Made by a program: the position numbers and the translations under genes. A DNA stretch of 64,000 nt from the NCBI GenBank assembly GCA_050247075.1, contig JBFWUW010000026.1, positions 1-64,000 on the forward strand, written 5' to 3'. Source of the stretch: JBFWUW01 sp050247075. GTDB lineage: Bacteria > Planctomycetota > Planctomycetia > Pirellulales > JBFWUW01. Positions 8,037-19,900 of this stretch are shown in pieces (the first letter of the stretch is position 1; each line of letters begins with the position of its first letter). The notes beneath the pieces were generated by a model. The model did not search any database and had not been told where the DNA came from. It saw only the letters and a program-made list of their open reading frames with translations.

Positions 8037-10259
8037 TCACAGCTTGAAGTGAAACGTCCGCTGCCACCACCGCCAACCCCATTGACCCAGCGATTGCAAC
8101 GGCACCTGGATACTGGCTCGGCCACGTCCGCCAACGCACAGCAGGCCCGATGGATCGTCGAGGGCGACTCGTGCTAGGTACGAGGCGCTCATCGGACGTT
8201 CCTGCCCGGCATCGTCCGTGCGGCTGGCCAGTTCACCGCCACTTTTGTTGGACAGTTGTCGCGGCGTGACCCGTAAGTCGCGGCGGCTAATCTCGGCGAT
8301 CGTCCCCACAAAAGTTTCACCCGGCAGTTCGTCCAGCTTGAGCTTAACGGTTTGGCCAATGCGGACGAATTCCACGTCCGACTGATCGATCACCAAGTCG
8401 GCCCAAAGGCTGCCAGGATCACCGATGTGGCACAACAATACACCCGCCGGAAGGTAGGCACCCGTGTTGCGACGTTCCAGGGGCGTGCCAGTCCACGGTC
8501 CCAGTTCTTCCTTTGCCAGGTTGTGAGTAACGGCCGGGGGCGGAATGACCTGGCCATCGCGGGGCGAAACAATCTGCAATCGCTGAATATCTTGCTGGGT
8601 CCGTTCCAACTGCAATTCGAGTGATGCCAGGGACTGCGTGAGTTCACCAAGCTGTCCGGCCACTTTGCCGTCGAGGTGCCGCAGATGTCGCACATTGGCC
8701 AACTGGGTTTGTTGGCGATCGCGTTTGCGGGTCAGTTCGGCTGCCGCCAGTTCGGAGTCCAAGTTCTGGAGCTGCGCCAGCGGTTGGCCCGCCACGACCG
8801 TATCTCCCGCGCGAACTTGCAAGTCCGTCAGTTCGCCCTCGGTGGTCACGTACACGGCAGCCGCGTCCCGTGGTTGCAATTCCAACGGGCAACGCACCCG
8901 ATGTGGCAGGGGAACCACCAGCAGTAACGCCGCCGCCCCCAACACCAGTCCCCCGCGACGCATCAGTTGTGCCTGTTTCACTTCGCCCTCTCCCCGTGGT
9001 ACACGAAGAAACTTTATCAACCGCCAGATCGGTTGCAGCAGCAAAGAAAAGAAGGCCGCGCCCCCCAGCACCTGACCCACAACCTTCAACTTGTAAGGCT
9101 CCAGGCAACTGTACAAGAACCAGATGATCGAAAACGTCACGAACCAGCGATAGACTTCCGATGCGATCGTGAACAGGGCGAATGGCCAGCGATTGCCTCC
9201 CGGCAGGAATGGATCGTAGGGTGGTTCGATCCCCAGGAACCAGGAGTTGATCCCCCGTTGCAGGATTTCGCTGGACTTCTGCCGCAGATTGGGAATCTCC
9301 AGATAGTCCGCCAACATGTAGTAGCCGTCGTACCGCAACAAGGGATTGATGTTGAACAGCACGGTCGTGACCGAACAGACGAACATCGTACTCAAGCACA
9401 GATGATGCAAGAGGCCCGGCTGGCTATACCACCACACGAACGTGGCCACGGAAGCAATCACCAATTCGACACACATGCCCGCCGCGCCAATCGCGATCCG
9501 CTGCCACTTACTGGGCAACATCCAAGAATCCGACACGTTGCAGTACAGGCAGGGTGAGAATACCAGCAGCAGCACGCCGATCTCGTGGCATTCGCCCCGA
9601 AAATGCTTACAGGCGAAGGCATGTCCCAATTCATGGCAGATCTTGGTGCATGCCAGGATCACGGCCAGCCAAAACGCATTCTCGCGGGTGAAAAACTGGT
9701 GAAAGTCTGGCAGCCTGGCATAGAACGTCTCGAACTGCACCGCCAACAGACCGATGGCACACAAGCCCAGGATCATGGCCGCCAGCACGGCCCACTTGGT
9801 GAAGGCCCAGCGGATGTAGGGATAGCAGCGATCCAACAGGCGGTCGGGATCGAAACCCCTGAAGCGGATGGCCAGAACATTGCTCAAGGCCCCAAAGATC
9901 TTGCGGCGACGACGCTGGGCTCGCCGTTCGTGCATGACTTGGCCCTGACCGGGCGAATTGGCGATCACCAAACCGCTTTCCGTCAGCGCGGCCGCAAAAT
10001 CCATGATCTCACGAACTTCGATCCGCTCGGGCGCGTACTCGGCCTCGAACTGTTCCTGGATCTCGGCCAGGCTGCTCTCGCCATCCAGCGACCGCAGGAT
10101 GAAGAACTCCTGGTCCTCAAAGCGGAAGTAATTGAGCGACAGCGGGTCTTTCACCACCCACCAAGGACGGCCACGTAGCTTCTGGCGACGAATGACCAGA
10201 TCGCTTCGCGCAATCAGCGGCAAGGGTGCCAAGTCGGCGGTCGTGGCGGCGGCAGGCAT
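8037..10259 (-). CDS. PqqD-like / M50 site-2 protease / HlyD fusion protein
   Basis: 740 residues. Residues ~20-105 resemble a PqqD-type peptide-chaperone fold (LSLNYFRFEDQEFFILRSLDG, then YAPERIEVREIMDFAAAL). Residues ~150-450 form a multi-span membrane domain with the M50 metalloprotease motif HELGH (H209, E210, H213) and the third zinc ligand in NPLLRYDGYYMLAD. After a last span (GLVLGAAALLLVVPL) comes a biotinyl-lipoyl/HlyD adaptor (VTTEGELTDLQVRAGDTV, a coiled coil, then SPRDGQVI) in the periplasm. It is the third gene of a minus-strand cluster with two other HlyD proteins, only 21 bases after the adaptor gene. The architecture suggests a peptide- or protein-processing export component. 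The protease active site looks intact; the substrate is unknown, with the divergent giant RHS protein an attractive candidate. Confidence 0.85.
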   Translation of the reverse strand: MPAAATTADLAPLPLIARSDLVIRRQKLRGRPWWVVKDPLSLNYFRFEDQEFFILRSLDGESSLAEIQEQFEAEYAPERIEVREIMDFAAALTESGLVIANSPGQGQVMHERRAQRRRRKIFGALSNVLAIRFRGFDPDRLLDRCYPYIRWAFTKWAVLAAMILGLCAIGLLAVQFETFYARLPDFHQFFTRENAFWLAVILACTKICHELGHAFACKHFRGECHEIGVLLLVFSPCLYCNVSDSWMLPSKWQRIAIGAAGMCVELVIASVATFVWWYSQPGLLHHLCLSTMFVCSVTTVLFNINPLLRYDGYYMLADYLEIPNLRQKSSEILQRGINSWFLGIEPPYDPFLPGGNRWPFALFTIASEVYRWFVTFSIIWFLYSCLEPYKLKVVGQVLGGAAFFSLLLQPIWRLIKFLRVPRGEGEVKQAQLMRRGGLVLGAAALLLVVPLPHRVRCPLELQPRDAAAVYVTTEGELTDLQVRAGDTVVAGQPLAQLQNLDSELAAAELTRKRDRQQTQLANVRHLRHLDGKVAGQLGELTQSLASLELQLERTQQDIQRLQIVSPRDGQVIPPPAVTHNLAKEELGPWTGTPLERRNTGAYLPAGVLLCHIGDPGSLWADLVIDQSDVEFVRIGQTVKLKLDELPGETFVGTIAEISRRDLRVTPRQLSNKSGGELASRTDDAGQERPMSASYLARVALDDPSGLLCVGGRGRASIQVPLQSLGQWGWRWWQRTFHFKL

Positions 10260-10280
10260 GCAGGTAGATCCTGGTTCATT

Positions 10281-11192
10281 TCAGGGCTGATCGTCGGCCG
10301 CCACATCCGCCCTCACTTCGCCCGCCAGGTCGATCTCCATTTCCACCTGGGTACCGGGCCGCAGCAGCCAGTTCCGTTCGGGTTTGCGATTGGCGACCAC
10401 GGCCCATACGCGATACTCGCCATCGGCTTCCGTTTGCGGATGGACGAACGTGACCTTCCCCCGAAACTCTTCGATCCGCCCGTGCGCCAAGCGGACTTGC
10501 ACCACCACCGGCCGGTGGTCGAGTTCGTCGGGGTCGTATTCGTCGGCCCGCACGAAGCCTTCCACGCGCAACTGATCGAGCCGCACAATCTGCACCATCC
10601 GATCACCGGGCTGCACCCATTCGCCCGCTTGCTTGGGTAGTTCGGCCACAATTCCCGCCAGCGGCGAGCGGACCTGGCGACGGGCGATGGAGGCATCGGC
10701 GGCGGCCACTTCGGCCGCTTTGCCCTTACTGACGATGCCGTTGACCTGTTGATCGAACTCGGCCTGTTCAATCTGCAACACGGCCGTCTCGTACTGCAAC
10801 TTGCGGCGGCGGACCTCGGACTGGGAAAGCGTCCCCGGCCCGCGTTTGTTGACTTGCACGGCGTCATCGTATTCCGTCTTGGCGACTTCCGCCGAGGAAC
10901 GCGCGTGCCGTACGGCCACGTCGTTCTCGGCCTTGGCTGCCGCTGCTGCTTGCTCCAGCCTGGTGATTTCGCGTTGATGAAGGGGAATGTCATCGTCTAT
11001 CGTGGCCAACAGATCACCGGCGGCCACGGTCATCCCCTCGTGAACTTCAAATGCCAGGATTTCTCCCGCCTCCTTAGCCGCCACGTCCACGTCGCCGATG
11101 GCCGATACCAGGCAGTGAGCAATATGCAATTTCGTGGGATGTTCCACGGGTGCGGCGGCAATCGTCACCAGCATCAAGGCAGGCAGCAACAT
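10281..11192 (-). CDS. HlyD-type periplasmic adaptor
   Basis: 303 residues. Start at ATG 11192 (GAGGAGC just upstream), which gives a signal peptide (MLLPALMLVTIAAAPVEH); longer in-frame starts overlap the upstream gene. A split biotinyl-lipoyl domain (EILAFEVHEGMTVAAGDLL and SPLAGIVAELPKQAGEWV) flanks a long helical hairpin (about 75-185), then a beta-barrel domain (IEEFRGKVTFVHPQTEADG). This is the membrane-fusion-protein architecture linking inner-membrane exporters to outer channels. It sits ten bases after the GAF-HlyD gene and 21 before the M50-HlyD fusion, so the three are co-transcribed. No ABC, RND or MFS pump is encoded nearby. Confidence 0.87.
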   Translation of the reverse strand: MLLPALMLVTIAAAPVEHPTKLHIAHCLVSAIGDVDVAAKEAGEILAFEVHEGMTVAAGDLLATIDDDIPLHQREITRLEQAAAAAKAENDVAVRHARSSAEVAKTEYDDAVQVNKRGPGTLSQSEVRRRKLQYETAVLQIEQAEFDQQVNGIVSKGKAAEVAAADASIARRQVRSPLAGIVAELPKQAGEWVQPGDRMVQIVRLDQLRVEGFVRADEYDPDELDHRPVVVQVRLAHGRIEEFRGKVTFVHPQTEADGEYRVWAVVANRKPERNWLLRPGTQVEMEIDLAGEVRADVAADDQP

Positions 11193-11202
11193 GCGAGCTC
11201 CT

Positions 11203-13209
11203 CTATTGCAAACGGAATAGAATGCGAGACTGAATGAATCCCAACACGTCATGGAACCAGACATAGCCCAATGCCCGCCGTCCGCAATGGACGCGGGCCG
11301 TGACTTCGGCTCCCGGTCGTAAATCGCGGACTTGCGACTTGTCGATGGCCACTCGCAGCAAGACCGTATTGCCTTCTTCGCCACGGACCTCGGCCCGGCG
11401 TTGAGCGTCAATGAGTCGGCCCGTCAGTACTTGATCGGGCTGGTGGGCCGCCACGAACGAGACCCGCAGCGCGTCGGCCTGATTGAGTCGTGCTTGCGCC
11501 ACATGGCCCATCCGATCTTCCGGCATGCGGACTTCCAATTCCCATTCGCCGCTCGGCTCGACGATGCTCAGTACCGCCTCGCCCCGCTTCAGGGGCCGAT
11601 GCATCAAGGTATCGGTGATGTTCCAGGTGACGATCTCGCCGTCGATGGGGCTGCGAACCTGCAACTGTTTAATCTTCCCATCGAGGAGCTGAATTTCGCG
11701 ATGCAGGCTGGCGATCGACTGTTTGTCGGCCAGCCGCTCGCCGTGCAAGCGGGCCAATTCGACCGGCGCGAGCTTGTCCTTGTTCAACAGGGAGATCTCC
11801 ACCGCGCTTAAGTGTTCGACGGCCGCCGCCCGTTGCCCCTGAAGCGTTTCGCGTTGTACATCGAGATCAAAGCTCTGTAGCGTGACGAGTAGGTCTCCTT
11901 GTCGCACCTGGGTTCCATGCTCGACATGGACTTGCCGCACATCGCCGTCCACTTGCGCAAACACCTCCCGCCGCTCGGTCGGTTGCAACACGCCCGTTCC
12001 TTCCAGCTTGAAGTCGGCTGGGATGAACGTCAGGGCCAGACCGACGAGGAGCAATGCGGCCAATACCGCCAGGGTCTTGGGCAAGGTCTGCGCGCGAACG
12101 AGCAGGCTGGCCCGGCCCAAGGTGCGCCACACTGGCAACAAAAACACACCACGCAATTCCAGGGCGTTTCCCAATGCCGACGCGGCCGGTTCGGCGATCG
12201 ACTGCGTCGTTTCCAGCAGGGCCGTATCGGACTCGCTGGCCAGCGATTGCTCGGCGATCAAGGCACCCAGGGGGGCCAAGGGCTGTGCTTTGGGATCGTG
12301 CTGCGGTCGTACCAAGGGGACGATCACCAAGGAGCGCATGGGAGATTCCTCCAGATGCGCCTGCAAGGCCGTGGCGACTTGCGGAGCCAGGTCGTCGATT
12401 AAGCCGTGATAGGCAATCGGTTCGCCAATCAACATGGCCGTCTCCGCCAAGTCACACAAGGCACGCACGGCCACCGCCCGCTTGTCGAGCGACTCTTGGC
12501 CGCTGATGGCCAGGACATGGGGTTTACCTCCCTGCCGCACAATCACCGACAACCGCTCGCAGCCGATCAGCAGGCGTCCTTCGTTGGCGACTTGCAGGGC
12601 CGTCTGTGGCAAGTCAAGGGTGGCATGCACGCGACGATTGAAGTCCAGGAACTTGTCCCATCTGGCTTGCCGTTGCTGCCAGGCATGGAACTGCCGCTCC
12701 TTGAGATACTGGCTGGCCAGGTCGCAAAAATCCGAGAGTAACCGCAAATGACCCCGCTGAGCGGGCGGGGGTGCTTCGGGTGACTGGAAGCTTTGCACCA
12801 GGCCGACTACTTCTTGACCGACCAGTAGTGGCGAGACGGCCAGCAAGTAAGGCGTAGGATTGGCTTCACCGTTCTCGGCATCGATCGCGGAACGCGGTCC
12901 CACCAGGCAGGGACGCCCCTGCTGCACGGCATGTTCCAGGACCGTCGCCAGTTGCTGGCAGGCAGCGGGGTTTTCGCGCAAGCCGGTGGCTTCCAGTCCG
13001 CACTGTTGAAACAGTCGCAGGCCGTGCTTCTCGCGCATCCAGACAACGACCGCCACGGCGCTGAGTGCCTGGGCCACGCGGGGAATGAACCGGCCGAAGA
13101 ACTCGGCTTCCGCCAGATTGGGACGAACTTCCGCCGCCAGTTCCAGGAACAGTCGTTGCAGCGCGGAGACAGCGCCGCCCGGCTTTTGGGAATCAATGCT
13201 CATGCCCAT
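11203..13209 (-). CDS. GAF-domain / HlyD hybrid membrane protein
   Basis: 668 residues from ATG 13209 (ATG 13203 also possible). Residues ~20-175 and ~200-370 look like two GAF-type sensory domains (for example AVAVVVWMREKHGLRLFQQ and RSLVIVPLVRPQHD). A membrane span follows (LAVLAALLLVGLALTFIP), then a HlyD-like region (GTGVLQPTERREVFAQVDG, coiled coil, VRSPIDGEIVTWNIT) in the periplasm. Cytoplasmic sensor plus periplasmic adaptor in one chain is unusual: it could gate export by an intracellular signal. First gene of the minus-strand trio and divergent from the giant RHS gene, with about 690 bases between them. Confidence 0.83.
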   Translation of the reverse strand: MGMSIDSQKPGGAVSALQRLFLELAAEVRPNLAEAEFFGRFIPRVAQALSAVAVVVWMREKHGLRLFQQCGLEATGLRENPAACQQLATVLEHAVQQGRPCLVGPRSAIDAENGEANPTPYLLAVSPLLVGQEVVGLVQSFQSPEAPPPAQRGHLRLLSDFCDLASQYLKERQFHAWQQRQARWDKFLDFNRRVHATLDLPQTALQVANEGRLLIGCERLSVIVRQGGKPHVLAISGQESLDKRAVAVRALCDLAETAMLIGEPIAYHGLIDDLAPQVATALQAHLEESPMRSLVIVPLVRPQHDPKAQPLAPLGALIAEQSLASESDTALLETTQSIAEPAASALGNALELRGVFLLPVWRTLGRASLLVRAQTLPKTLAVLAALLLVGLALTFIPADFKLEGTGVLQPTERREVFAQVDGDVRQVHVEHGTQVRQGDLLVTLQSFDLDVQRETLQGQRAAAVEHLSAVEISLLNKDKLAPVELARLHGERLADKQSIASLHREIQLLDGKIKQLQVRSPIDGEIVTWNITDTLMHRPLKRGEAVLSIVEPSGEWELEVRMPEDRMGHVAQARLNQADALRVSFVAAHQPDQVLTGRLIDAQRRAEVRGEEGNTVLLRVAIDKSQVRDLRPGAEVTARVHCGRRALGYVWFHDVLGFIQSRILFRLQ

Positions 13210-13901
13210 TAAATCCCGCCCGATGGCCGAAAGGCACCTTGAAGAATCGCCCGCCACGTTCGGGTGGAACGAGCAACGGCCCGTGATTGTATGATTCGAG
13301 CGGACAATAGCAAGAAAAAAATCTGCGAAGTATTTTTTTTACTTTACTATCGCAAGTAAGTTTTACACATGGCATGCATCCACGAACGAGTCACGATTTA
13401 CATGATGGTGATTTCCTAGGTGGCGAGAAACGCAATTCTTGTCGCGATCAAAATTCGCCACAGACGGACGGCGGAAAAAAATCTCGAAAACTTTTCTGAT
13501 CGACACTCTTTGCCACAAGGGACTTTACGAACGGGCCACGAAATCTGTTCCGAGAAAAAACTTGCAACCCATTTGAGGGACGCTAAACTCCGCGGGTAAT
13601 GCCGGTCGTGGCGAGTGAATTTCGGTCGCGATGGCAGAGGCAAGCAGACGGACTCTTCTCTCCAGGCAACTCCAGGAGCCAAGTGGGCTTGAAGGCTGGC
13701 ATGTCGCCGTCAACGACATCCTGGCGGGCAATTCTCTCGAACCATTCAGCATCGAGCGGGCTGCCGATTTCAAATCGTTCTCGATGTAAATGTGTGATTG
13801 ATGGTTGCTTGGCGTGCGCCAGTGTTTGGCACTGCGCGCACCGGTAACGCGGTCTTTCAGATTTCCGTAGCGGAATTCTTCTCGTTTCAAAAGGGTTCGT
13901 C
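13210..13901. promoter_or_regulatory. Divergent intergenic region, no convincing gene
   Basis: About 690 bases between the export trio (minus) and the giant RHS gene (plus). It contains an A/T-rich patch at roughly 13310-13350 with an A-run and a T-run, which could carry promoters for both directions. Open frames here have no recognisable content. I cannot place a specific -35/-10 pair. Confidence 0.4.
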
Positions 13902-16900
13902 ATGCGCACTCGCCCGCACTATTGGGACAAGCTGCTCTCTTCGTTCGGACTTCGTCGCCAGACCAAGAAGCCCAAGGCCCGCCACTATCGTGGCCGCCAG
14001 TTGCGCCATCAGCAGTTTGAAGAACGGCGAGTGCTAACGACGTTCTCCGTCAGTGATGCCAACGTCACCGAGGGCGGGATGGCCGCCTTCGTGATTTCGA
14101 TTGATGCGCCCATCCCGTCCACGGCCATGATGGGGGCTTGGGTCGATTGGTCCACCGCGAACAACACGGCGGAGTACTCGGATTATACTCCCAACGGTGG
14201 AACGGCTATGTTCACTCCCGGAGGAGGTGCCAGCCAGACGGTATACGTTTCCACTACCAGCGATTCGTCTGATGAAGACGATGAGACGTTCTACGTCAAC
14301 CTGAGCAACCCATTTAACGGCAGCATTGCCGATGGACAGGGGGTGGGGACGATTACGGATGACGACGACCCGCCTGCCATGACCATCAGCGATTTCTCAA
14401 TTGCGGAGGGTAGTAGCTTCCATTTCGCCGTTTCCCTGGCAACCGCTTCCGGCAAACCGATCACGGTCAACTATTCAACGGCCGATCATAGCGGTTCCGG
14501 TGTTCATCCGGCGACCGCCGGTGGCATTGATTATACCAGCGTGCCAGGTTCGCTCTCATTTGCCCCTGGAGATTACGTTAAAACCATTACGTTGAGCAGT
14601 GCCACGGATTCTATTGACGAATTTGATGAAACGTTCCTGGTGAATTTGAGTGGATACAGCAACATCACGGATGGACAGGCCATCGGTACCATTTTAGACA
14701 GCAACCCCCTGCCATCGCTGAGCATTTCGGCCGGTGCTTTCGCCGATGAAAACGAAGACTTGATCTTCACGGTGACGCTCGACGCGGTGAGCGGCCGGGA
14801 CGTATCTGTCAACTACGCCACCAGCAGCGGTGGCAGCAACCCGGGTACGCCCGATGTCGATTACGATGCCGTGAGCGGCACGCTGGTCATAGAGGCTGGC
14901 CAGACAACCGGTGTGATTTTGGTCCATGCCGCGGACGACTCCATCACGGAAAGCGATGAAACATTCGTCATCAATCTGAGCAGTCCGACCAACGCCACGA
15001 TTAGTGCGCCCACCGGATATGGCACAATCTACGAAGATGATGTTCCGGTCGTCTTCATCAACGACTGTTACGTCGGCGAAGGCTACACGGCCGCGTTTCG
15101 CGTCTGGCTTGACCAGACTTCCGCCAGTACGGTCACTGTGACTTACTCCACCGCCGACCCAGGCGGAGCACAGGGGGCTGAATGGGCGGAACTGGACTAT
15201 CGCAGCACCAGCGGTACTCTCGTGTTCAATCCGGGCGAACGCACCAAATGGATATACGTTCCAGTCTTCAATGATCTTGAAGACGACGACCCGGAATATT
15301 TCTCGGTCGGTCTCCTCACGATCACCAATGCCACCGCGGGCGATATCTCGGGCAACGCTTACATATCCGGTGCCTTCACCGACTCGTTCGAGTGCCCTTG
15401 CGATGCCAACAAGGAAACCGGAGCGTTTAAGAATTCCCAGCCCATCACGCTACGTCCTCTCCCGGCGGGATTGGCGCTCGCTGGCGATCAACAAATCGGC
15501 CTGCGTTACAATAGCGGCAATCTCGACCAGATCCTGGTAGCGCTGGACACCACGCTCCCGTCGGGTGGCACGCCCGACGCCATCAAGGCCGAGCTCTCCT
15601 TCAACGGCACCACTGGCACTGCGGTCTGGTACGACCCCACCGGCTTGACCACCGGCGACCCCATGCGGTTCGTCATGGCCGCCGATACCAGCGGTCTGGC
15701 GACCGGCCGTTACAACTGGGTGATGACCCTCACTTCTTACGATGGCTCCACCGCCACGCCACGCTACTACACCGGCTCCACCAACGTCATCAACGATAGC
15801 AACAGTCCCGCAGGGGCTGGTTGGCGTATGGAAAACGTCGATCGGCTGGTCGTGGGGGACGGCAACGTCATGCTGGTCAGCGATTACGGTGCGGCGACCT
15901 ACCAGGAAATCGCCACCGACACCTTCCAAACGCCCTTGGGATATACCGAGGGACTGACCAAGAACATCGATGGCAGCTACACCCTGGCCTACGGCGATGG
16001 CAGCAGCAAGGACTTCAACTCGTCGGGCCAAATCACCACCCACACCGACTCCCTCGGCAATACCACCACCTACAACTACACCAGTAATCTGCTGACCAGC
16101 ATCGTTACGGGCGAGTACACAACCACCCTGGCGTACACCGATGGCAAACTGACCAGCGTCACCGACTACGCGGGCTTCGTAACCACCTTTGGGTACACCG
16201 GCGACAAGCTGACCAGTATTACCCGGCCCGATCCCGATGGCGGTGGCGCACTGTCCGCGCCGGTGACGACGTTTGCCTACGATGGCACGACCGGCCTGAT
16301 GACCAGCATGACTGACCCGCTGGGGGCCGTGACCAGTTACACCTACGATTACGCCCGCACGGTCGCCACCATCACGGAAAACGGCTCGGTACGCAGCTTC
16401 GATGCCAGCCGGGCGTACGGCCTGGTCGATCTGACCAGCGAGGGGACGGAACTGAACCCGGCCAGCATTTACAATCCTGCCGATGCCGTGTCGCGCAAGA
16501 CCGACGAGCATGGCGGCGTGACGACTTACACGCTCGATAGCTTCGGCTTTGTCCTGACTTCCACCGATCCGCTGGGCAACGTCACCACGTATGCCCGCGA
16601 CTTCAATGGCCGCGCATTAAGTATTACCCAGGCCGATCCCGACGGGGCGGGCGAGCTTTCCGCCCCTGTCACCAGCTTTACCTATGATAGTCGCGGCAAC
16701 ATGCTGACGATGGGTCTGCCTGCTGGCGGCACGCGCACCTGGACGTACGATGCCACGTATGACGTGGCCGATAGCTACGAGGACGAAATCGGCCGCCTCT
16801 GGCTGTACGAAATCGACTCCGGTACCGGCCTGGTACTCAGTACGCGGTTGGTGGTGGGCGACGTGGACGACGAGATCAACGAAGAAACCGACGATATCGT

Positions 16901-19900
16901 CGAGACCTACACCTACACGCCCGAGCCAACCGTATCGGGTGATCCGCCCGCTGGGCTGCTGGCCAGCGTGACCGATGCCTTAGGCAACGTCACGGAATAC
17001 GAGTACGACGAGTCGGGTTGGCTGACGCAAATCACCAATCCCGATCTCACGACCATCGGCTACACCTACGACTCGGCTGGCAACGTGCTGACCGAGACCG
17101 ACGAGTTGGGACAAACCACCACTTATACCTACGATAACCTCGGTCGGTTGCTGACCATCACCCAGCCCGATCCCGACGGCTCAGGCGGCGGCAACCCGTT
17201 GACCTCGCCCGTGACCACTTTGGCCTACGACGCGGCGGGCAATGTCACCAGCATCACCGACCCCAATGGCAACGTCACGCTGTACGAGTACAACAGTTTC
17301 AGCCAACTCGTCGGCGAGCGGCGAGTGGTGGGCAACGTGGACGACGAGATCAACGAGGAGACCGACGATGTCGTCATGCTGTATGCCTACTACACCAGTG
17401 GAGCCAGCCAAGGCTTGTTGCAAACGGCAACCGATGCCCTGGGCAATGTCACCACCTATGCCTACACCGACCGGCGGTTGACCAGCATCACCGAGGCCGA
17501 TCCCGACGGAGGCGGTGGCCTCTCGGCCCCCGTCACCAGCTTCACCTACGATGCGGCTGGGAACATGTTGTCGCTCATCGACGAGCTCGATCGCGAGTGG
17601 ACCTATCAGTACGACGACTTGAACCGGTTGGTCAGCAAGACCGGGCCCGATCCCGACGGCGAGGGCGAGCTAACGGGGGCGGTCTGGACTTGGCAGTACG
17701 ACGCGAATGGCCGGGTGGTGAGCTTCACCACGCCCGATACCGATTGGGACGGCCCTCTCGATGCGGTCGAGACCGAATATGAGTACGACTATTCGGGCCG
17801 CGTGCTGAGCGTTACCGACCCGCGCGGCGTGACGGAGTACGAGTACGACGATCTTGGCCGGTTGATCACCGTGACTTTGCCCGATCCCGACGGCGCGGGC
17901 GGGTTGGCCGCGCCGGAAATGGCGTATGCCTACGACAAGCTGGGCCGCCTGGTCTCCTCCACCGACGCCTTGGGAATCGTCACGCTGTACGTTTACAATT
18001 GGCGCAACCAGGTGACCGGCACGCGCCAAGTGGTGGGCGAAATCGACGACGAAATCAACGAAGAGACCGACGATATCGTGACCGCCCGCGCCTACACCGA
18101 CGTGGGCCTGCTGGCAACGGTCACCGATTCGTTGGGCAAAACCACCACCTACGGCTACGACCATATCGGCCGCCTGCTGACGGAAACCCTGCCCGACCCG
18201 GACGGCGCTGGCGGGCTTTCCGCCCCCGTCACCACCTACGCCTACGACAGCAACGGCAACATGCTGTCGCTGACCGATCCGGTCGGCAATGTCACGGCCT
18301 GGGTGTACGATGAACTCAATCGGGTGATCAGCGAGGAGAACGAGAACGGCGATTTTAGGTATTTCGAGTACGACAAGAATGGCAATCTGGTCCAAAAGAC
18401 CGACCGCAACGAGCGGGTGACGGAGTACGAGTACGACAACCTGGGCCGCCTGATCCACGAGTACTGGATGGACGGCATGTCGGTCGTCCACACCTTCACC
18501 TACGAATACGACGCGGCCAACCGCCTGCTTGCGGAATCGGACGAAGACAGCGCTTACGCTTACACCTACGACTACTTCGACCGGCTGAGTACGGTGGACA
18601 ACGACGGCACCACCGGCGTGCCGCAAGTCGTGCTGGCCTACGCTTACGACGAATACAGCCGCTTGGCCAGCGTGGCGGCCACGGTCGATAGCGACGACGA
18701 TTTCCTCAACACGTACTCCTACGACAACCTCAACCGGCTGGTGCAAATCACCCAAGAGGGCCAATCCGGCGGCAACACGGTGGCCGAAAAACGGATTGAC
18801 TTGGGCTACAATGCCGGGGGACAATACACCAGCATCAGCCGTTACAAAGACCTGGACGGCGGCAACGGCAACCTGGTCATCGCCACCACCTACGGCTACG
18901 ACACCCTGGGCCGCCTGACCGACCTCGACCACAAGGACAACACCACGGCATTGGTCGCCGGATACGATTGGACTTTCGACGCCAAGGGCCGCGTCACCCA
19001 GTTCGTCAGCAGCGTGGACGGAACCAGTGACTACACCTACGACAACACCGACCAACTCATCGCCGCCGATCACGATTACCAGAATGATGAGGAATACGAG
19101 TACGACGAGAACGGCAACCGCACTGATGGAAGTTTTTCCACCGGCGCGAATAATAAGATGCTGTCGGATGGCACTTTTGACTACGAGTACGACGACGAGG
19201 GAAACCGCATCAGCCGCACTCGCATCAGCAGCGACCCGGCGGACGACTACCTGACGATTTACGAGTGGGATTACCGCAACCGCCTCGTCGTTTACATCGA
19301 GAAGAACAACGCGGGCGATGTCACCAAGCGCGTCGATTTCATGTACGACACCCGCAACCGCCGCCTGGCCAAGGAAGCCGACCTGGACGGGGACGGCATC
19401 CTCGCGGCGGTTGTTACCCGCTACGTTTATGACGGTGCCGATGCCGTGCTGACTTTCGACGAAAATGGCGACATGGTGACGCGCATGCTGCACGGCCCGG
19501 CGGAAGACACGACGCTGGTGCAAGAGAACGCGGCCCACGCGCTGCTGTGGGCGCTAACAGACAACCTCGGCAGCGACCGCGATTTCGTGGACAACGACGG
19601 CGACGTACTCAACCACGTCGTCTACAACAGCTTCGGCAAAATCCAATCGCAAACCGACGACGGCTACTTCTTCGGGGGCTTCCAAGGCGCGGAACTCGAC
19701 CCCGAAACCGGCCTGCAACAACACGGCGACCGCTACTACGACCCCAACACGGGAAAATGGCTGCGACCAGACCGAATAGGGTTTGCGGCGGGTGACACGA
19801 ACCTGGAACGGTTTGTGGGAAATAGCCCAACCAATGGGCTTGACCCAAGCGGATTGATCTTGGAACTAATGGGAGCAGAGGATGATGTAGAGAAAGTAAA

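Noticed and set aside
13583..13909. Minus-strand frame before the RHS gene
   Set aside because: Overlaps the RHS start and has no recognisable content; competing frame on the same strand is equally featureless.
15450..16511. Long minus-strand frame (353 codons) inside the RHS gene
   Set aside because: Same reason: antisense shadow of the repeat region.
17670..19538. Long minus-strand frame (622 codons) inside the RHS gene
   Set aside because: It is the antisense shadow of GC-rich RHS repeats; composition is Val/Gly-rich without domains, while the plus strand is clearly coding.
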